Shown in pieces: positions 30,084 through 37,917 of a stretch of DNA of 64,000 nucleotides. Below the pieces are notes generated by a model. That model was not told the DNA's origin and searched no databases. It saw nothing but the letters and a program-made list of their open reading frames with translations. Source of the stretch: Sphingobium yanoikuyae (lineage in GTDB: Bacteria > Pseudomonadota > Alphaproteobacteria > Sphingomonadales > Sphingomonadaceae); assembly GCF_034424525.1 (NCBI RefSeq), contig NZ_CP139979.1, positions 3,001,001 through 3,065,000 on the forward strand, given 5' to 3'. Every line of letters starts with the position of its first letter. Position 1 is the stretch's first letter. Both the position numbers and the translations under genes were made by a program.

Positions 30084-32867
30084 TCAGAATATCTTCCGCA
30101 CCGACAGCATCAGCGTGCGCCCCTCGGGATCGAGATAGGCGGGCTGATAGGCGACCGGCGTCGCGCCCGTGCCATCGGTCACGCTCTGCCGCCGGTTGAG
30201 CAGGTTGCCGACGGTGAAGCTCACCCGCATGCCCCGCGCCCAGTCCTGGCCGCGGAACCGGTTGGCCATGTTGGCGAACAGCCGCAGGTCGAACGTCACC
30301 AGCTGGCCAAAGCGCAGGTCGCCACCCGACGCCGTCTGGTCGCCGGTCACATGCGACGCGCTCTGCCAGTTGCCGTCCAGCCGGATGCCGACGCCATTGT
30401 CGATCACGCCACTGCTCAGCTGCACCTTGTGGCGCGGCTGCGGACTCCCGCCCAGCGTGCCGCCGTTCAACAGGTCGACCCACGGGCCGCCTTCGCTCAA
30501 CAGCACTGCGTCGCGCAGCATGATGCTGTGATAGAGCGAGAGTTGCAGCCGCGCGCCATTGTCGCTGCCGCCGCCGAACGGGCCGCCACCGGGCGGACCG
30601 AAACCGCCCCGTCCGCCGGGCCCGCCGGGACCGCCCGGACCACCAGGTCCACCGCCGGGCGGCGGACCATCGGGCGGCCCCATGCCATCGGGCGGAGGGC
30701 CAGGCGGCGGACCAAAGCCATCCGGCCCGCCAAAGCCGCCGGGCGGCCCCATCGGCGTCGCATCATCGGGCCGGTGGCCATCGACCAGGATCGCATCCTG
30801 CTCGGCATCGGGACCACCGCCGGGCGCGCCCTCTGCGGGCTGCCCGTCGCCACCCTCCGCCTTTGGCGCCGCCATCTGCGCCTCATCGCCCTGCGCCGCC
30901 GTCCGCCGCCATGGCGGCACGAAACCGGCCGGCGGCTCGGGCCGCTTGGGCTTGCGCAATAGCTGCGTGAAATTGAGGCCCCAGCGCAGCTGCTTCACCT
31001 CCTCGCGCGCGACATTGACGGACCGTGTGTCGATCCGCGTCAGCATCCCGTCCTCGTCGCGGCTGTAGCGATCGGGGAAGGCCGCCTCCAATGCCGAGGA
31101 TACGCCGGTCAGGCTGATGATCGCGTCGCGCGTCTCGCTGCTCACATAATTGGCCGACAGGGTCAGGTTGACCTTGGTGAGCGGCTTCACCGTCGCGCCC
31201 AGCTTGAACTGGTGGCGATTGTCGGCGGTCAGCGCCGGATTGCCGCCGCTCACCTGCGTCACCGTGACGCTCTGCCCGCGCACATAATCATAGACGCGGA
31301 CATTGCTGGTGGTGATGGTCGGGCTGTTGCGCTGGTCCAGCGTCGGCGCGGTCCGGTCATTATTGACCGCCGCGATGATGGTGATGCCAGTGCGCGGCGT
31401 CCAGCTCAGGCCATAGCCCAGCGTGCCGAGCGTACCATAGTCGGAAACCTGCGTCACCGACGCGTTCATATTGGCGGTCAGCGTCCCCAGCACCGGCAGG
31501 AAGCCATTGCGCCGGCTGGCGATCGGCAGGTCGAAACTGATCTGGGCGCCGCCATTGGTGCGGCTCGCGGTCCGCTGCGACATCACGCCGTCCAGCGTGC
31601 TGGACGATCGCAGGCTGCTCGTGTCGCCGCTCAGGCGCAGGTTCATGCCGACATTGCCGGCCGGCAGCTTGAACAGCTTGCCATTGACCAGCAGGCTGGC
31701 GCTGCCCGTGTCCTGCAACGCACGCGCCTTCTGCGTGCCCATCGCCCCCAGCAGGCTCGCGGGCAGCACGCCATCGGCCGCCACATCGCCCGCGTCCAGC
31801 GCCGCCTGCACATCGTCCAGATCATAGCCGCGATCGCTGTCGGTGCGGCTATCGCTATGGCTGTAGCTGCCGATCACCGACAGGCGCCAGGTCTTCGACA
31901 GGTCGACATTCAGGCTGACGCCGCTGCTCAGCGTCAGCGCGCGCGTGTCCTGATGCAGCGGATCGAGCGACAGGATGCGGTCGACCGTTTCGTCGCCTTC
32001 GGTCAGGCTGCCGGTGGGCAGGCCATTCAGCGCCTTGCTGGTCTTGTAGTCCGCACGCCCGTTCCAGGACAGGTTCGCCGTCTCGCTCAACTGATGCGCG
32101 ACCGTGGCGTTCAACATATAGCTGCGGGTGGCGGGCGACAGCGTGCGATAGCCGCGGTCGTCGCTGACCCGCCCGGTCGGATCGCCCGCCGCCTCCGGAT
32201 CGACGATCACGTCGCGTTCGCTCTCCAGCAGCGAGGCGGAGGATTTGGCCCGCGCCGTCACGCTCACCCGGTCATTGTCGCGAATGCGGGTATAGCCGAC
32301 ATCGCCGGCCAGATTTTCGCCCTGTCCCGCCGTCGCGATCCCGCCGCCCGCATTGGCGACCTGCGATCGGAAGCGGCGGTGCAGGATGATGTTCACCACC
32401 TTGCGCTGCGCATCATAGCCATATTTGAGCGCGACCTCCTCGGGCAGGATGTCGAGCCGCAATATCGCCTCGGTCGGCAGGTCGCTGACCTCGTTGACGC
32501 CCGAAATCCGCTTGCCGTTGACCAGCACCACCGGGCCGTCATCGCTGCGCCCCTGGTTGCTGCTGGTCTGCGACGCGATCTCGTCCAGCAATTCGCTGAC
32601 CGTGCCGACGCCATAGGCATCGATGTCGGCACGACCCAGTTGGTTCTGCGCGGGAATATCGCCGATCACCGCCCCCGGCGGCGCCTGCCCGGTGACGACG
32701 ATATCATCGCTCGCCACCGTCTGCGCCGCCGCTGGCGTCGACAGGGCGAACGGGGACAGGGCGAACGGGGACAGGGCGAACGGCGACAGGGCGAACAGGC
32801 TGCATCCGGCGCGCAGCAGGGCGCTGCCCGCCCGACGGCAGGACAAGGATAGGCAAGGCATCGGCAT
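30084..32867 (-). CDS. TonB-dependent receptor with Gly/Pro-rich insertion
   Basis: A 927-residue outer-membrane receptor. After the signal peptide, a plug domain starts VASDDIVVTGQAPPGAV and includes VLVNGKRISG and PTEAILRLDILPEEVALKYGYDAQRKVVNI. A barrel follows and ends with an aromatic terminus (LMLSVRKIF). Residues about 695-765 are a low-complexity run rich in Gly, Pro, Asp and Phe (GPPGG, DGFGPPPGPPP, GGPGGPGG) within the barrel region, probably an extracellular loop. The signal peptide contains a four-copy PFALS tandem. It lies 8 bases downstream of the EF-hand gene, so the two are almost surely cotranscribed. The ligand is unknown; metal or a peptide-like substrate are guesses. Confidence 0.9.
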   Translation of the reverse strand: MPMPCLSLSCRRAGSALLRAGCSLFALSPFALSPFALSPFALSTPAAAQTVASDDIVVTGQAPPGAVIGDIPAQNQLGRADIDAYGVGTVSELLDEIASQTSSNQGRSDDGPVVLVNGKRISGVNEVSDLPTEAILRLDILPEEVALKYGYDAQRKVVNIILHRRFRSQVANAGGGIATAGQGENLAGDVGYTRIRDNDRVSVTARAKSSASLLESERDVIVDPEAAGDPTGRVSDDRGYRTLSPATRSYMLNATVAHQLSETANLSWNGRADYKTSKALNGLPTGSLTEGDETVDRILSLDPLHQDTRALTLSSGVSLNVDLSKTWRLSVIGSYSHSDSRTDSDRGYDLDDVQAALDAGDVAADGVLPASLLGAMGTQKARALQDTGSASLLVNGKLFKLPAGNVGMNLRLSGDTSSLRSSSTLDGVMSQRTASRTNGGAQISFDLPIASRRNGFLPVLGTLTANMNASVTQVSDYGTLGTLGYGLSWTPRTGITIIAAVNNDRTAPTLDQRNSPTITTSNVRVYDYVRGQSVTVTQVSGGNPALTADNRHQFKLGATVKPLTKVNLTLSANYVSSETRDAIISLTGVSSALEAAFPDRYSRDEDGMLTRIDTRSVNVAREEVKQLRWGLNFTQLLRKPKRPEPPAGFVPPWRRTAAQGDEAQMAAPKAEGGDGQPAEGAPGGGPDAEQDAILVDGHRPDDATPMGPPGGFGGPDGFGPPPGPPPDGMGPPDGPPPGGGPGGPGGPGGPGGRGGFGPPGGGPFGGGSDNGARLQLSLYHSIMLRDAVLLSEGGPWVDLLNGGTLGGSPQPRHKVQLSSGVIDNGVGIRLDGNWQSASHVTGDQTASGGDLRFGQLVTFDLRLFANMANRFRGQDWARGMRVSFTVGNLLNRRQSVTDGTGATPVAYQPAYLDPEGRTLMLSVRKIF
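32740..32799. repeat. 15-bp tandem repeat x4 in a TonB-receptor signal peptide
   Basis: Four adjacent 15-bp units (GACAGGGCGAACGGG and near variants) start at 32740, 32755, 32770 and 32785. On the minus strand each codes PFALS-like residues in the hydrophobic core of the receptor's signal peptide. In-frame, so copy-number change would lengthen or shorten the core by five residues without a frameshift. Confidence 0.85.
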
Positions 32868-32875
32868 CTATCCCG

Positions 32876-33646
32876 TCAATTGCGCGGCGGCGGTCCGCCC
32901 GCGCCGCCCGGTCCACCCGGACCGCCGGGGCCTCCACCGGGGCCTCCCCCCGGACCACGCCGCGGCATCAGGCTGCGCATCTCCTCGGCCGACAGCACGC
33001 CGTCATGATCGGCGTCTGCCGCATCGAAGCGGGTATGTTCGAACGCCAGCACTTCCTCCAGCGATGCGCCGGCATCATAATTGCTGTTGGCCTGGGCGAT
33101 CGCGCTGGCATTGAGCGGTTCGATCAGCCGGCCCAGTATCGCGTCCTCGGGGTCGTCGCCCAGCTTGGGCATGATCGCCTCGGCCACCGGCCCGCCCTGA
33201 TCGCCCATCGCGCCCGTTTCCGACAAGGCAACCGATCCCATGCTGCTCTGCCAGGCCTGGAACTCGGCCAGGCTCAGCGTGCCGTCATGATTGCTGTCGA
33301 TCGCCTCGAAGCGGGTACGGATGATCGCTTCGCGCCGCGCCTGCACCATCAGCCGCAATTCGTCGATCGTCACCATGCCGTCGCGATTGCTGTCGGCTTC
33401 GGCAAACATGGCGGTAACGATCTTGTCGATCTGGCTGCGCTTGATCGGCTTCATCTCGCGCGGCTTTTGCGGCCGGCCTTCGCCGCCACCGGGAGGGCCG
33501 CCGCCGCCGGGCGGGCCACCGCCCATGCCTCCCCCCATGCCGCTGCCGCCCATGCCGCCGCCGCCCATGCCGCCACCCATGCCCCCCTGGGCCAGCAACG
33601 GCGCCGAACAGAGCAGCAGCGCCGCCCCGATCATCATCTTGCGCAT
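32876..33646 (-). CDS. Secreted EF-hand protein with Gly/Met- and Gly/Pro-rich ends
   Basis: A 256-residue exported calcium-type binding protein. Signal peptide MRKMMIGAALLLCSAPLLAQ, then a GGMGGGMGGGG-type Gly/Met run (21-55). Three complete 12-residue EF-hand loops are visible: DSNRDGMVTIDE (85-96), DSNHDGTLSLAE (117-128) and DADHDGVLSAEE (211-222). A fourth, NSNYDAGASLEE (187-198), is degenerate with Asn at position 1 and Ala at 6. The C-terminal tail is Gly/Pro-rich (GGPGGGPGGPGG), like the insertion in the partner receptor. The receptor gene follows after 8 bases, so a joint function in cation-dependent uptake or surface binding is likely. Confidence 0.88.
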   Translation of the reverse strand: MRKMMIGAALLLCSAPLLAQGGMGGGMGGGGMGGSGMGGGMGGGPPGGGGPPGGGEGRPQKPREMKPIKRSQIDKIVTAMFAEADSNRDGMVTIDELRLMVQARREAIIRTRFEAIDSNHDGTLSLAEFQAWQSSMGSVALSETGAMGDQGGPVAEAIMPKLGDDPEDAILGRLIEPLNASAIAQANSNYDAGASLEEVLAFEHTRFDAADADHDGVLSAEEMRSLMPRRGPGGGPGGGPGGPGGPGGAGGPPPRN

Positions 33647-33720
33647 CGCGCCTCGTCCTTCTTCATGAAAACAGGAACGGGGCGGCGCCGTCCCCCGGCA
33701 CCGCCCCGCGTCGATCGCGA

Positions 33721-34029
33721 TCAGAGCGTGCAGCGCACCCGCTTGCCGCGATAGAGATAGCTGTCCAGCCTGGCGTCATAGCTCTTGTAGCGATTGCGGC
33801 AGGCCTTCTGGTGCGCCGCGCCGGTCGAACGGCCCTGGGCCTTGGCGGGTTGGGCCTTGGCCGGCTGAGCCTTGGCCGGTTGGGCCTTTGCCGGGGCAGG
33901 CTTCTTGGCCGGCGCCTTGCTGCTCGCCGGCTGGCTCGCGCCATGATGCGGCGCCTGCGCCATGGCCGGCGCGCCCAGCGTCGCCATCAGCGCGGCGGCG
34001 CCCAGGGTCAGGAGCGAGGGATAAGTCAT
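33721..34029 (-). CDS. Secreted BA14K-like small protein with PAKAQ repeats
   Basis: About 102 residues. Signal peptide MTYPSLLTLGAAALMATLGAPAMAQ, an Ala/Lys/Pro-rich linker with four PAKAQ-type units (codons near 33845-33900), and a C-terminal CRNRYKSYDARLDSYLYRGKRVRC that matches the BA14K-family end (C.xRYRSYD...Y.G.R..C) found in Alphaproteobacteria. Function is unknown; the cysteine pair probably forms a disulfide. The frame allows an upstream ATG (34044); the one at 34029 gives the cleaner signal peptide and has AAAGG upstream. Confidence 0.7.
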   Translation of the reverse strand: MTYPSLLTLGAAALMATLGAPAMAQAPHHGASQPASSKAPAKKPAPAKAQPAKAQPAKAQPAKAQGRSTGAAHQKACRNRYKSYDARLDSYLYRGKRVRCTL

Positions 34030-34250
34030 GTCATGGCCTTTCATCTGGGTGGAAAATCTCCGCCCCGTCTGTGGCCACCCGATTTTGCCCCGTCATTTCA
34101 CGAATATTTCAGAAGCCCGCGCCTTATTGCCCTCCTCTGTCAAAGGCTTGGCCCGGCAAGCACGCGCCGCGCCGAGATCACAGCCGCCTTGCCAAATTCC
34201 CGATATGCGGTATCCAATCCCGCAAATTGAACTTGAATTGGGAGGATTGG

Positions 34251-35528
34251 ATGCGGTTGAGGCAGGCAATGATCGGGCTGGCCCTTCCCCTGCTCGTCGC
34301 AGCGCAAGCACCCTCGCCCGCCAGCTGGACCGACCCGACCACCGGCCACCGCATCGTCCGCGTCGATGACCGGCCGGGCAATTACGGCCTCTATTTCAAT
34401 TATAATCCCTTCACCCCCGACGGAAAGCGCATGGTCTATCTGACGCCGGAGGGGATCCGCGTCGCCGACACCAGCGACTGGACCACCCGGCTGGTGCTGA
34501 AGGAAAAGGTCGACCGGCTGCTGTTCGTCGGCCACCGCGCCAATGTCGCTTATTATACCACCAACCCGACCGGCAGCAGCGAGGGCGAGCCCTCCTTCAT
34601 CGTCTGGTCGGTCGATCTCGACAGCGGCAAGCGTCGCCGTATCGCGGACATGCCGGGCGGCCGCATCGAATCCATCAATGCCGACGACACGCTGCTCGCC
34701 GGCCATCGCGAACTCGCCCCGCCGCCGCCCGCCATCGCCGCCCAGGGCAAGCGCGATCCGAAAACCGGCTCGCCCAGCTATAGCGGCACCGACGATCAGG
34801 GCCGCCCCCTCTCCTTCGCCGCCGCCAAGGAAAAATGGATGGAGGCCCGGCTCGCCGCCGGCGTGCCGATGGAAATCTTCGCGATCGACATCGCCACCGG
34901 CCAGCAGCGCCGCATCACCGCGTCGAAGGACTGGCTCAACCATGTCCAATTCTCGCCGACCGATCCCGATCTGCTCATGTATTGCCATGAAGGCCCCTGG
35001 CAGCAGGTCGACCGCATCTGGACCATCCGCACCGACGGCAGCGCCAAAACCAAGGTGCATCAGCGCATCCTGCAGGGCGAGATTGCCGGCCATGAATATT
35101 GGGCGCCCGACGGCCGCACCATCTGGTATGACCTCATCATGCCGCAGGGGATGCGCTGGCTCGCCGGCCATGACCTCGCCAATGGCGCGCGTCGCTGGTA
35201 TGCGATCCGCCCCGGCCAGGGCTCCTATCATTTCGCCTCATCGCCCGACGGCCGCAGCTTCTCGGGCGACGGCGCCAATGACGGCAAATATATCAGCCTC
35301 TTCCACCCCCGCCCCGACGACAATCCCCGCGCCCGCAACACGCTGTACGGCGACACGCTGATCGCCACCGGCACGCTGGAGACGGAACGGCTCGTCGATT
35401 TGGCGAAACATGACTATACGCTCGAACCCAACCAGCATTTCACGCCCGACGGCAAATGGCTGGTCTATCGCAGCAATATCGCCGGCAGCCCTGCCATCTA
35501 CGCCGTCGAAACCGCGAAACCACGCTAG
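34251..35528 (+). CDS. Oligogalacturonate-lyase-family beta-propeller protein (PL22 type)
   Basis: About 425 residues. A signal peptide (MRLRQAMIGLALPLLVAAQA) is followed by a seven-bladed propeller with Ogl-like blades: WTDPTTGHRIVRVDD, YCHEGPWQQVDRIW, GHEYWAPDGRTIWYDL, SYHFASSPDGRSFSGDG, and LEPNQHFTPDGKWLVYRSN. Known Ogl enzymes degrade oligogalacturonides in the cytoplasm; this one appears exported. In the last motif the metal-binding histidines of Dickeya-type Ogl (HPHPSFTPD as I recall it) appear as Glu and Asn, so substrate or metal use may differ. GGGAGGA precedes the ATG at 34251. No pectin genes adjoin it. Confidence 0.8.
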   Translation: MRLRQAMIGLALPLLVAAQAPSPASWTDPTTGHRIVRVDDRPGNYGLYFNYNPFTPDGKRMVYLTPEGIRVADTSDWTTRLVLKEKVDRLLFVGHRANVAYYTTNPTGSSEGEPSFIVWSVDLDSGKRRRIADMPGGRIESINADDTLLAGHRELAPPPPAIAAQGKRDPKTGSPSYSGTDDQGRPLSFAAAKEKWMEARLAAGVPMEIFAIDIATGQQRRITASKDWLNHVQFSPTDPDLLMYCHEGPWQQVDRIWTIRTDGSAKTKVHQRILQGEIAGHEYWAPDGRTIWYDLIMPQGMRWLAGHDLANGARRWYAIRPGQGSYHFASSPDGRSFSGDGANDGKYISLFHPRPDDNPRARNTLYGDTLIATGTLETERLVDLAKHDYTLEPNQHFTPDGKWLVYRSNIAGSPAIYAVETAKPR

Positions 35529-35600
35529 ACCGCGCGCGCACAAGTCCGACGCCCGCCGAATGGCGAGGATGGGTGGGAATCTGGCCACCTGTTTCATAGG

Positions 35601-35688
35601 GTCATCCCCGCGCAGGCGGGGATCCATCTCCCCAGCGTCGGACCAGATGCAAGATCAGGAGATGGATTCCCGCCTGCGCGGGAATGAC
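35601..35688. repeat. Inverted repeat with 31-bp arms
   Basis: The arm at 35601-35631 (GTCATCCCCGCGCAGGCGGGG...) is nearly complementary to 35658-35688 (...GGATTCCCGCCTGCGCGGGA-type end), with about three differences. Each arm itself has a CCCGCGCAGGCGGG hairpin. This is a common bacterial intergenic repeat type that, when translated, reads PAQAGIHLL. Confidence 0.8.
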
Positions 35689-35713
35689 GGAAAGGGGTGG
35701 GAATAAGACATAG

Positions 35714-35832
35714 CCCCTCCCTTCTAGGGAGGGGTTGGGGTGGGTTGCGAGCGCAGCGAGCTTCTGCCCTATCGACCGTAGACCGCCGCTACGCGGCGCC
35801 CCCACCCCCGGCCCCTCCCTGGAAGGGAGGGG
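35714..35832. repeat. Two-armed G+C-rich palindromic repeat, copy 3
   Basis: Arms CCCCTCCC..GGGAGGGG at 35714-35734 and 35812-35832, with inner TTGGGGTGGG and CCCACCCCC. Same layout as the other full copies. Confidence 0.85.
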
Positions 35833-36039
35833 AGTAGGTAACGTCCGCTTCTGGTCGTTTGCAGATCGTCCGAATTTGTCCCAGCGGCGCACAAGCAAAG
35901 AATAGCGTTTAATTGAAATCGCGACATCGCGCGGAAGGGTAAACATCCCCTTCATCCCATTCCCTCATATTTCGGTAACAGCTCCCCCGTCAGGCTGTCG
36001 CCGCGGCGCGCCCGCATTCCTTCCTGCAGGACCCTTGCC

Positions 36040-36999
36040 ATGCGCCGCCTCACGACCAGCTTCCTCGACAGCGCCTTTGGCCATGGCGCGGACGGCCGCC
36101 CGCTGTTCATGCCGTTCGGCCTGATCGGCGGCCAATATGCCATCCCCGACATGGCCACCGCGCAGCGCCTGCGCCGCGGCGTCGCGCGCCTGCTGCCGCT
36201 CGCCCTGCTGCCGATATTCTGCCTGCTCGCGCTGTTCCTGCCGCCTGTCCGCAACGCCTACGCCCTGTCGCTGCTCGGCGCGATGGCGGCCAGCTTCGCG
36301 CTGTTCAGCCTCACCTTCTTCCTCTGGGTCCGTCACGCCACGCGCGGCCTGCACCGCGTCGATCGCGCGCGACACGGCATGCCCGCCCTGCTCGATCCGG
36401 ACGAGGCGCTTGCCCGCCGCCTGCTCGACCGGGTCCGCCCGCCGCGCACCCGTTCGGCCGAAGAGACGCTGGGCGCCCTGGCCGGTTTCGCCTGCCAGAT
36501 GCTGCTGCGCCATCGCGCCGAGCAGGAAGGCACCGCCGCCCCGTTGATCGAGGTCGCGACCCATGACGGGCGGTTGCGCTATTTCGGCGATGCCCTGAAT
36601 GGCCTGCTCGCCGAATATCCCGGCTCGCTCTGGGCGGGCGTGGGCGATGGCAAGCCGGCGCTGCTGCTCGGCCCGATCTTCCGCGAGATGACCGATGCCT
36701 GTGTCGGCGACTCCCGCGACTATGCCGACATGATCGGCCTGCTCCAGCGGCACTGGAGCGCCACCGCGCTGATCCTGCGCGGCCAGGGCGTGGATATCGA
36801 ACGCTGGCCCGACCTGTTCGTCCGCGCGCTGCGGGAACTGGTGCAGGAAAGCGGCGACACATCGCTGCGCCCCGCCCTCCTCTTCATGCGCGCCGCCATC
36901 GCCATGTCGAAAATGGACCCGGCGGAAATATTGGTGCCCGACCAGCCCGTCGGCGATCCGCTCAGGCGCTCGCGGCCGACGTCTCGCACAGCGCCTTGA
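36040..36999 (+). CDS. Hypothetical protein with two central membrane helices
   Basis: A 319-residue protein. Residues about 48-68 (LLPLALLPIFCLLALFLPPV) and 72-96 (ALSLLGAMAASFALFSLTFFLWV) are membrane helices; the rest is soluble and mostly helical, with charged RARHGMPALLDPDEALARRLLDRV after the helices. I recognise no domain. The last ~38 bases overlap the 3' end of the convergent SRPBCC gene, which is uncommon but possible. The ATG at 36040 has a weak ribosome site (AGGACC). Confidence 0.68.
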   Translation: MRRLTTSFLDSAFGHGADGRPLFMPFGLIGGQYAIPDMATAQRLRRGVARLLPLALLPIFCLLALFLPPVRNAYALSLLGAMAASFALFSLTFFLWVRHATRGLHRVDRARHGMPALLDPDEALARRLLDRVRPPRTRSAEETLGALAGFACQMLLRHRAEQEGTAAPLIEVATHDGRLRYFGDALNGLLAEYPGSLWAGVGDGKPALLLGPIFREMTDACVGDSRDYADMIGLLQRHWSATALILRGQGVDIERWPDLFVRALRELVQESGDTSLRPALLFMRAAIAMSKMDPAEILVPDQPVGDPLRRSRPTSRTAP

Positions 37000-37429
37000 A
37001 CTGGGCCATCATCTCGTCCCAGCCGGGATGGAAGCCCATTTCCTCATGCCGCGCCATCGCCTCGGCGTCCCAGTGGCGCGCGGTCGCGGTGAAGCGGGTG
37101 CCATCGCCCTCCGCCGCAAAGTCCCAGATCGCGGTCATGAACGGGCTCTGCGGTATCCAGCCGGCGGCATAGGCATCGGTCGTCACCACCCGCGCACCCG
37201 GCACCACCTCCAGAAAAATGCCCTCCATCGGCCCGGTTTCCTCGCCATTCGGCCCAAACATCTGCACCGCGCTGCGGCCGCCCGGACGCATATCCTCCTC
37301 GATCACCTCGGCGCGCCAGGGCTTGGGACAGAACCATTCGTCCTTCAGGTCGGTCCACACCTTCCAGCAGATTTCGCGCGGCGCCTCGATCAGGCAGGTG
37401 ACCGACAGCTCATGCTCCGCCCCGCTCAT
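36962..37429 (-). CDS. SRPBCC/AHSA1-family protein
   Basis: A 155-residue START-like small-molecule-binding fold of the Aha1/CalC group: SVTCLIEAPREICWKVWTDLKDEWFCPKP at the start, EVVPGARVVTTDAY, and a C-terminal helix GFHPGWDEMMAQFKALCE. It binds hydrophobic ligands in known members, but the ligand here is unknown. Its start overlaps the previous gene's stop as ATGA, so translation is coupled in the five-gene VOC operon. The 3' end overlaps the convergent hypothetical gene. Confidence 0.88.
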   Translation of the reverse strand: MSGAEHELSVTCLIEAPREICWKVWTDLKDEWFCPKPWRAEVIEEDMRPGGRSAVQMFGPNGEETGPMEGIFLEVVPGARVVTTDAYAAGWIPQSPFMTAIWDFAAEGDGTRFTATARHWDAEAMARHEEMGFHPGWDEMMAQFKALCETSAASA

Positions 37430-37917
37430 GCCGCCTCTCCCAGGAACGCCGCATGCATCGCGCCGCTGTCCAGCTTCTGCATCACCATCATCGCCTGCAT
37501 CATGCGGGCGATGCCGGCGCGGTCGCCGCTATGATAATTGTCCATGATCTGGCGCGTCACCAACTGCCAGGAGAGGCCATATTTGTCGGTTACCCAGCCG
37601 CACGGCCCGGCCGTGCCACCGTCACCGGTCAGGCGGTCGAAATAGCCGTCCAGCTCGGCCTGGTCCGCGCATGCCACCGACAGCGATATCGCCTCGTCGA
37701 AAGTAAATTGCGGCCCGCCGTTCAGCGCCTGATAGCTTTGCCCGAACAGGCTGAACTCGACCAGCAGCACGCTCCCGCCCGGCAGCGGCGAAGGCGACGG
37801 ATTGACCTCGGGATAATAGCTCACATGATCGACCGACCCGCCGAAGACCGACGCATAATAATGCGCCGCCTCCTCGGCCTGACCGTCGAACCACAGACAG
37901 GGGGAAATCTTGTCCAT
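37426..37917 (-). CDS. VOC-family protein, PhnB-like
   Basis: A 163-residue protein of the vicinal-oxygen-chelate superfamily, PhnB/3-demethylubiquinone methyltransferase-like branch: ISPCLWFDGQAEEAAHYYASVFGGS at the start, a central QSYQALNGGPQFTFDEAISLSVAC, and WVTDKYGLSWQLV near the end, the family pattern. Start ATG at 37917 overlaps the stop of the upstream VOC gene as TGATG. Metal-binding and enzymatic activity are uncertain; proteins of this branch are often of unknown role. Confidence 0.87.
   Translation of the reverse strand: MDKISPCLWFDGQAEEAAHYYASVFGGSVDHVSYYPEVNPSPSPLPGGSVLLVEFSLFGQSYQALNGGPQFTFDEAISLSVACADQAELDGYFDRLTGDGGTAGPCGWVTDKYGLSWQLVTRQIMDNYHSGDRAGIARMMQAMMVMQKLDSGAMHAAFLGEAA

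Larger units (their letters stand above)
35529..36039. other. Intergenic stretch holding two repeat elements
   Basis: 511 bases without a gene. It contains an inverted repeat (35601-35688), the palindromic repeat copy 3 (35714-35832), and about 200 bases upstream of the next gene with no recognisable feature. An open frame on the minus strand here runs through both repeats and has no family resemblance. Confidence 0.75.

Noticed and set aside
30569-30765. A frameshift or assembly error in the Gly/Pro-rich part of the TonB receptor
   Set aside because: The frame continues cleanly into the conserved barrel C-terminus, so the low-complexity run is a genuine in-frame insertion.
32740-32799. CRISPR-like repeats
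   Set aside because: The 15-bp units are directly adjacent with no spacers and code in frame for a signal peptide.
35602-35955. A 117-codon minus-strand frame containing PAQAGIHLL
   Set aside because: It runs through two intergenic repeats; the PAQAGIHLL string is the usual translation of that repeat and not a protein domain.
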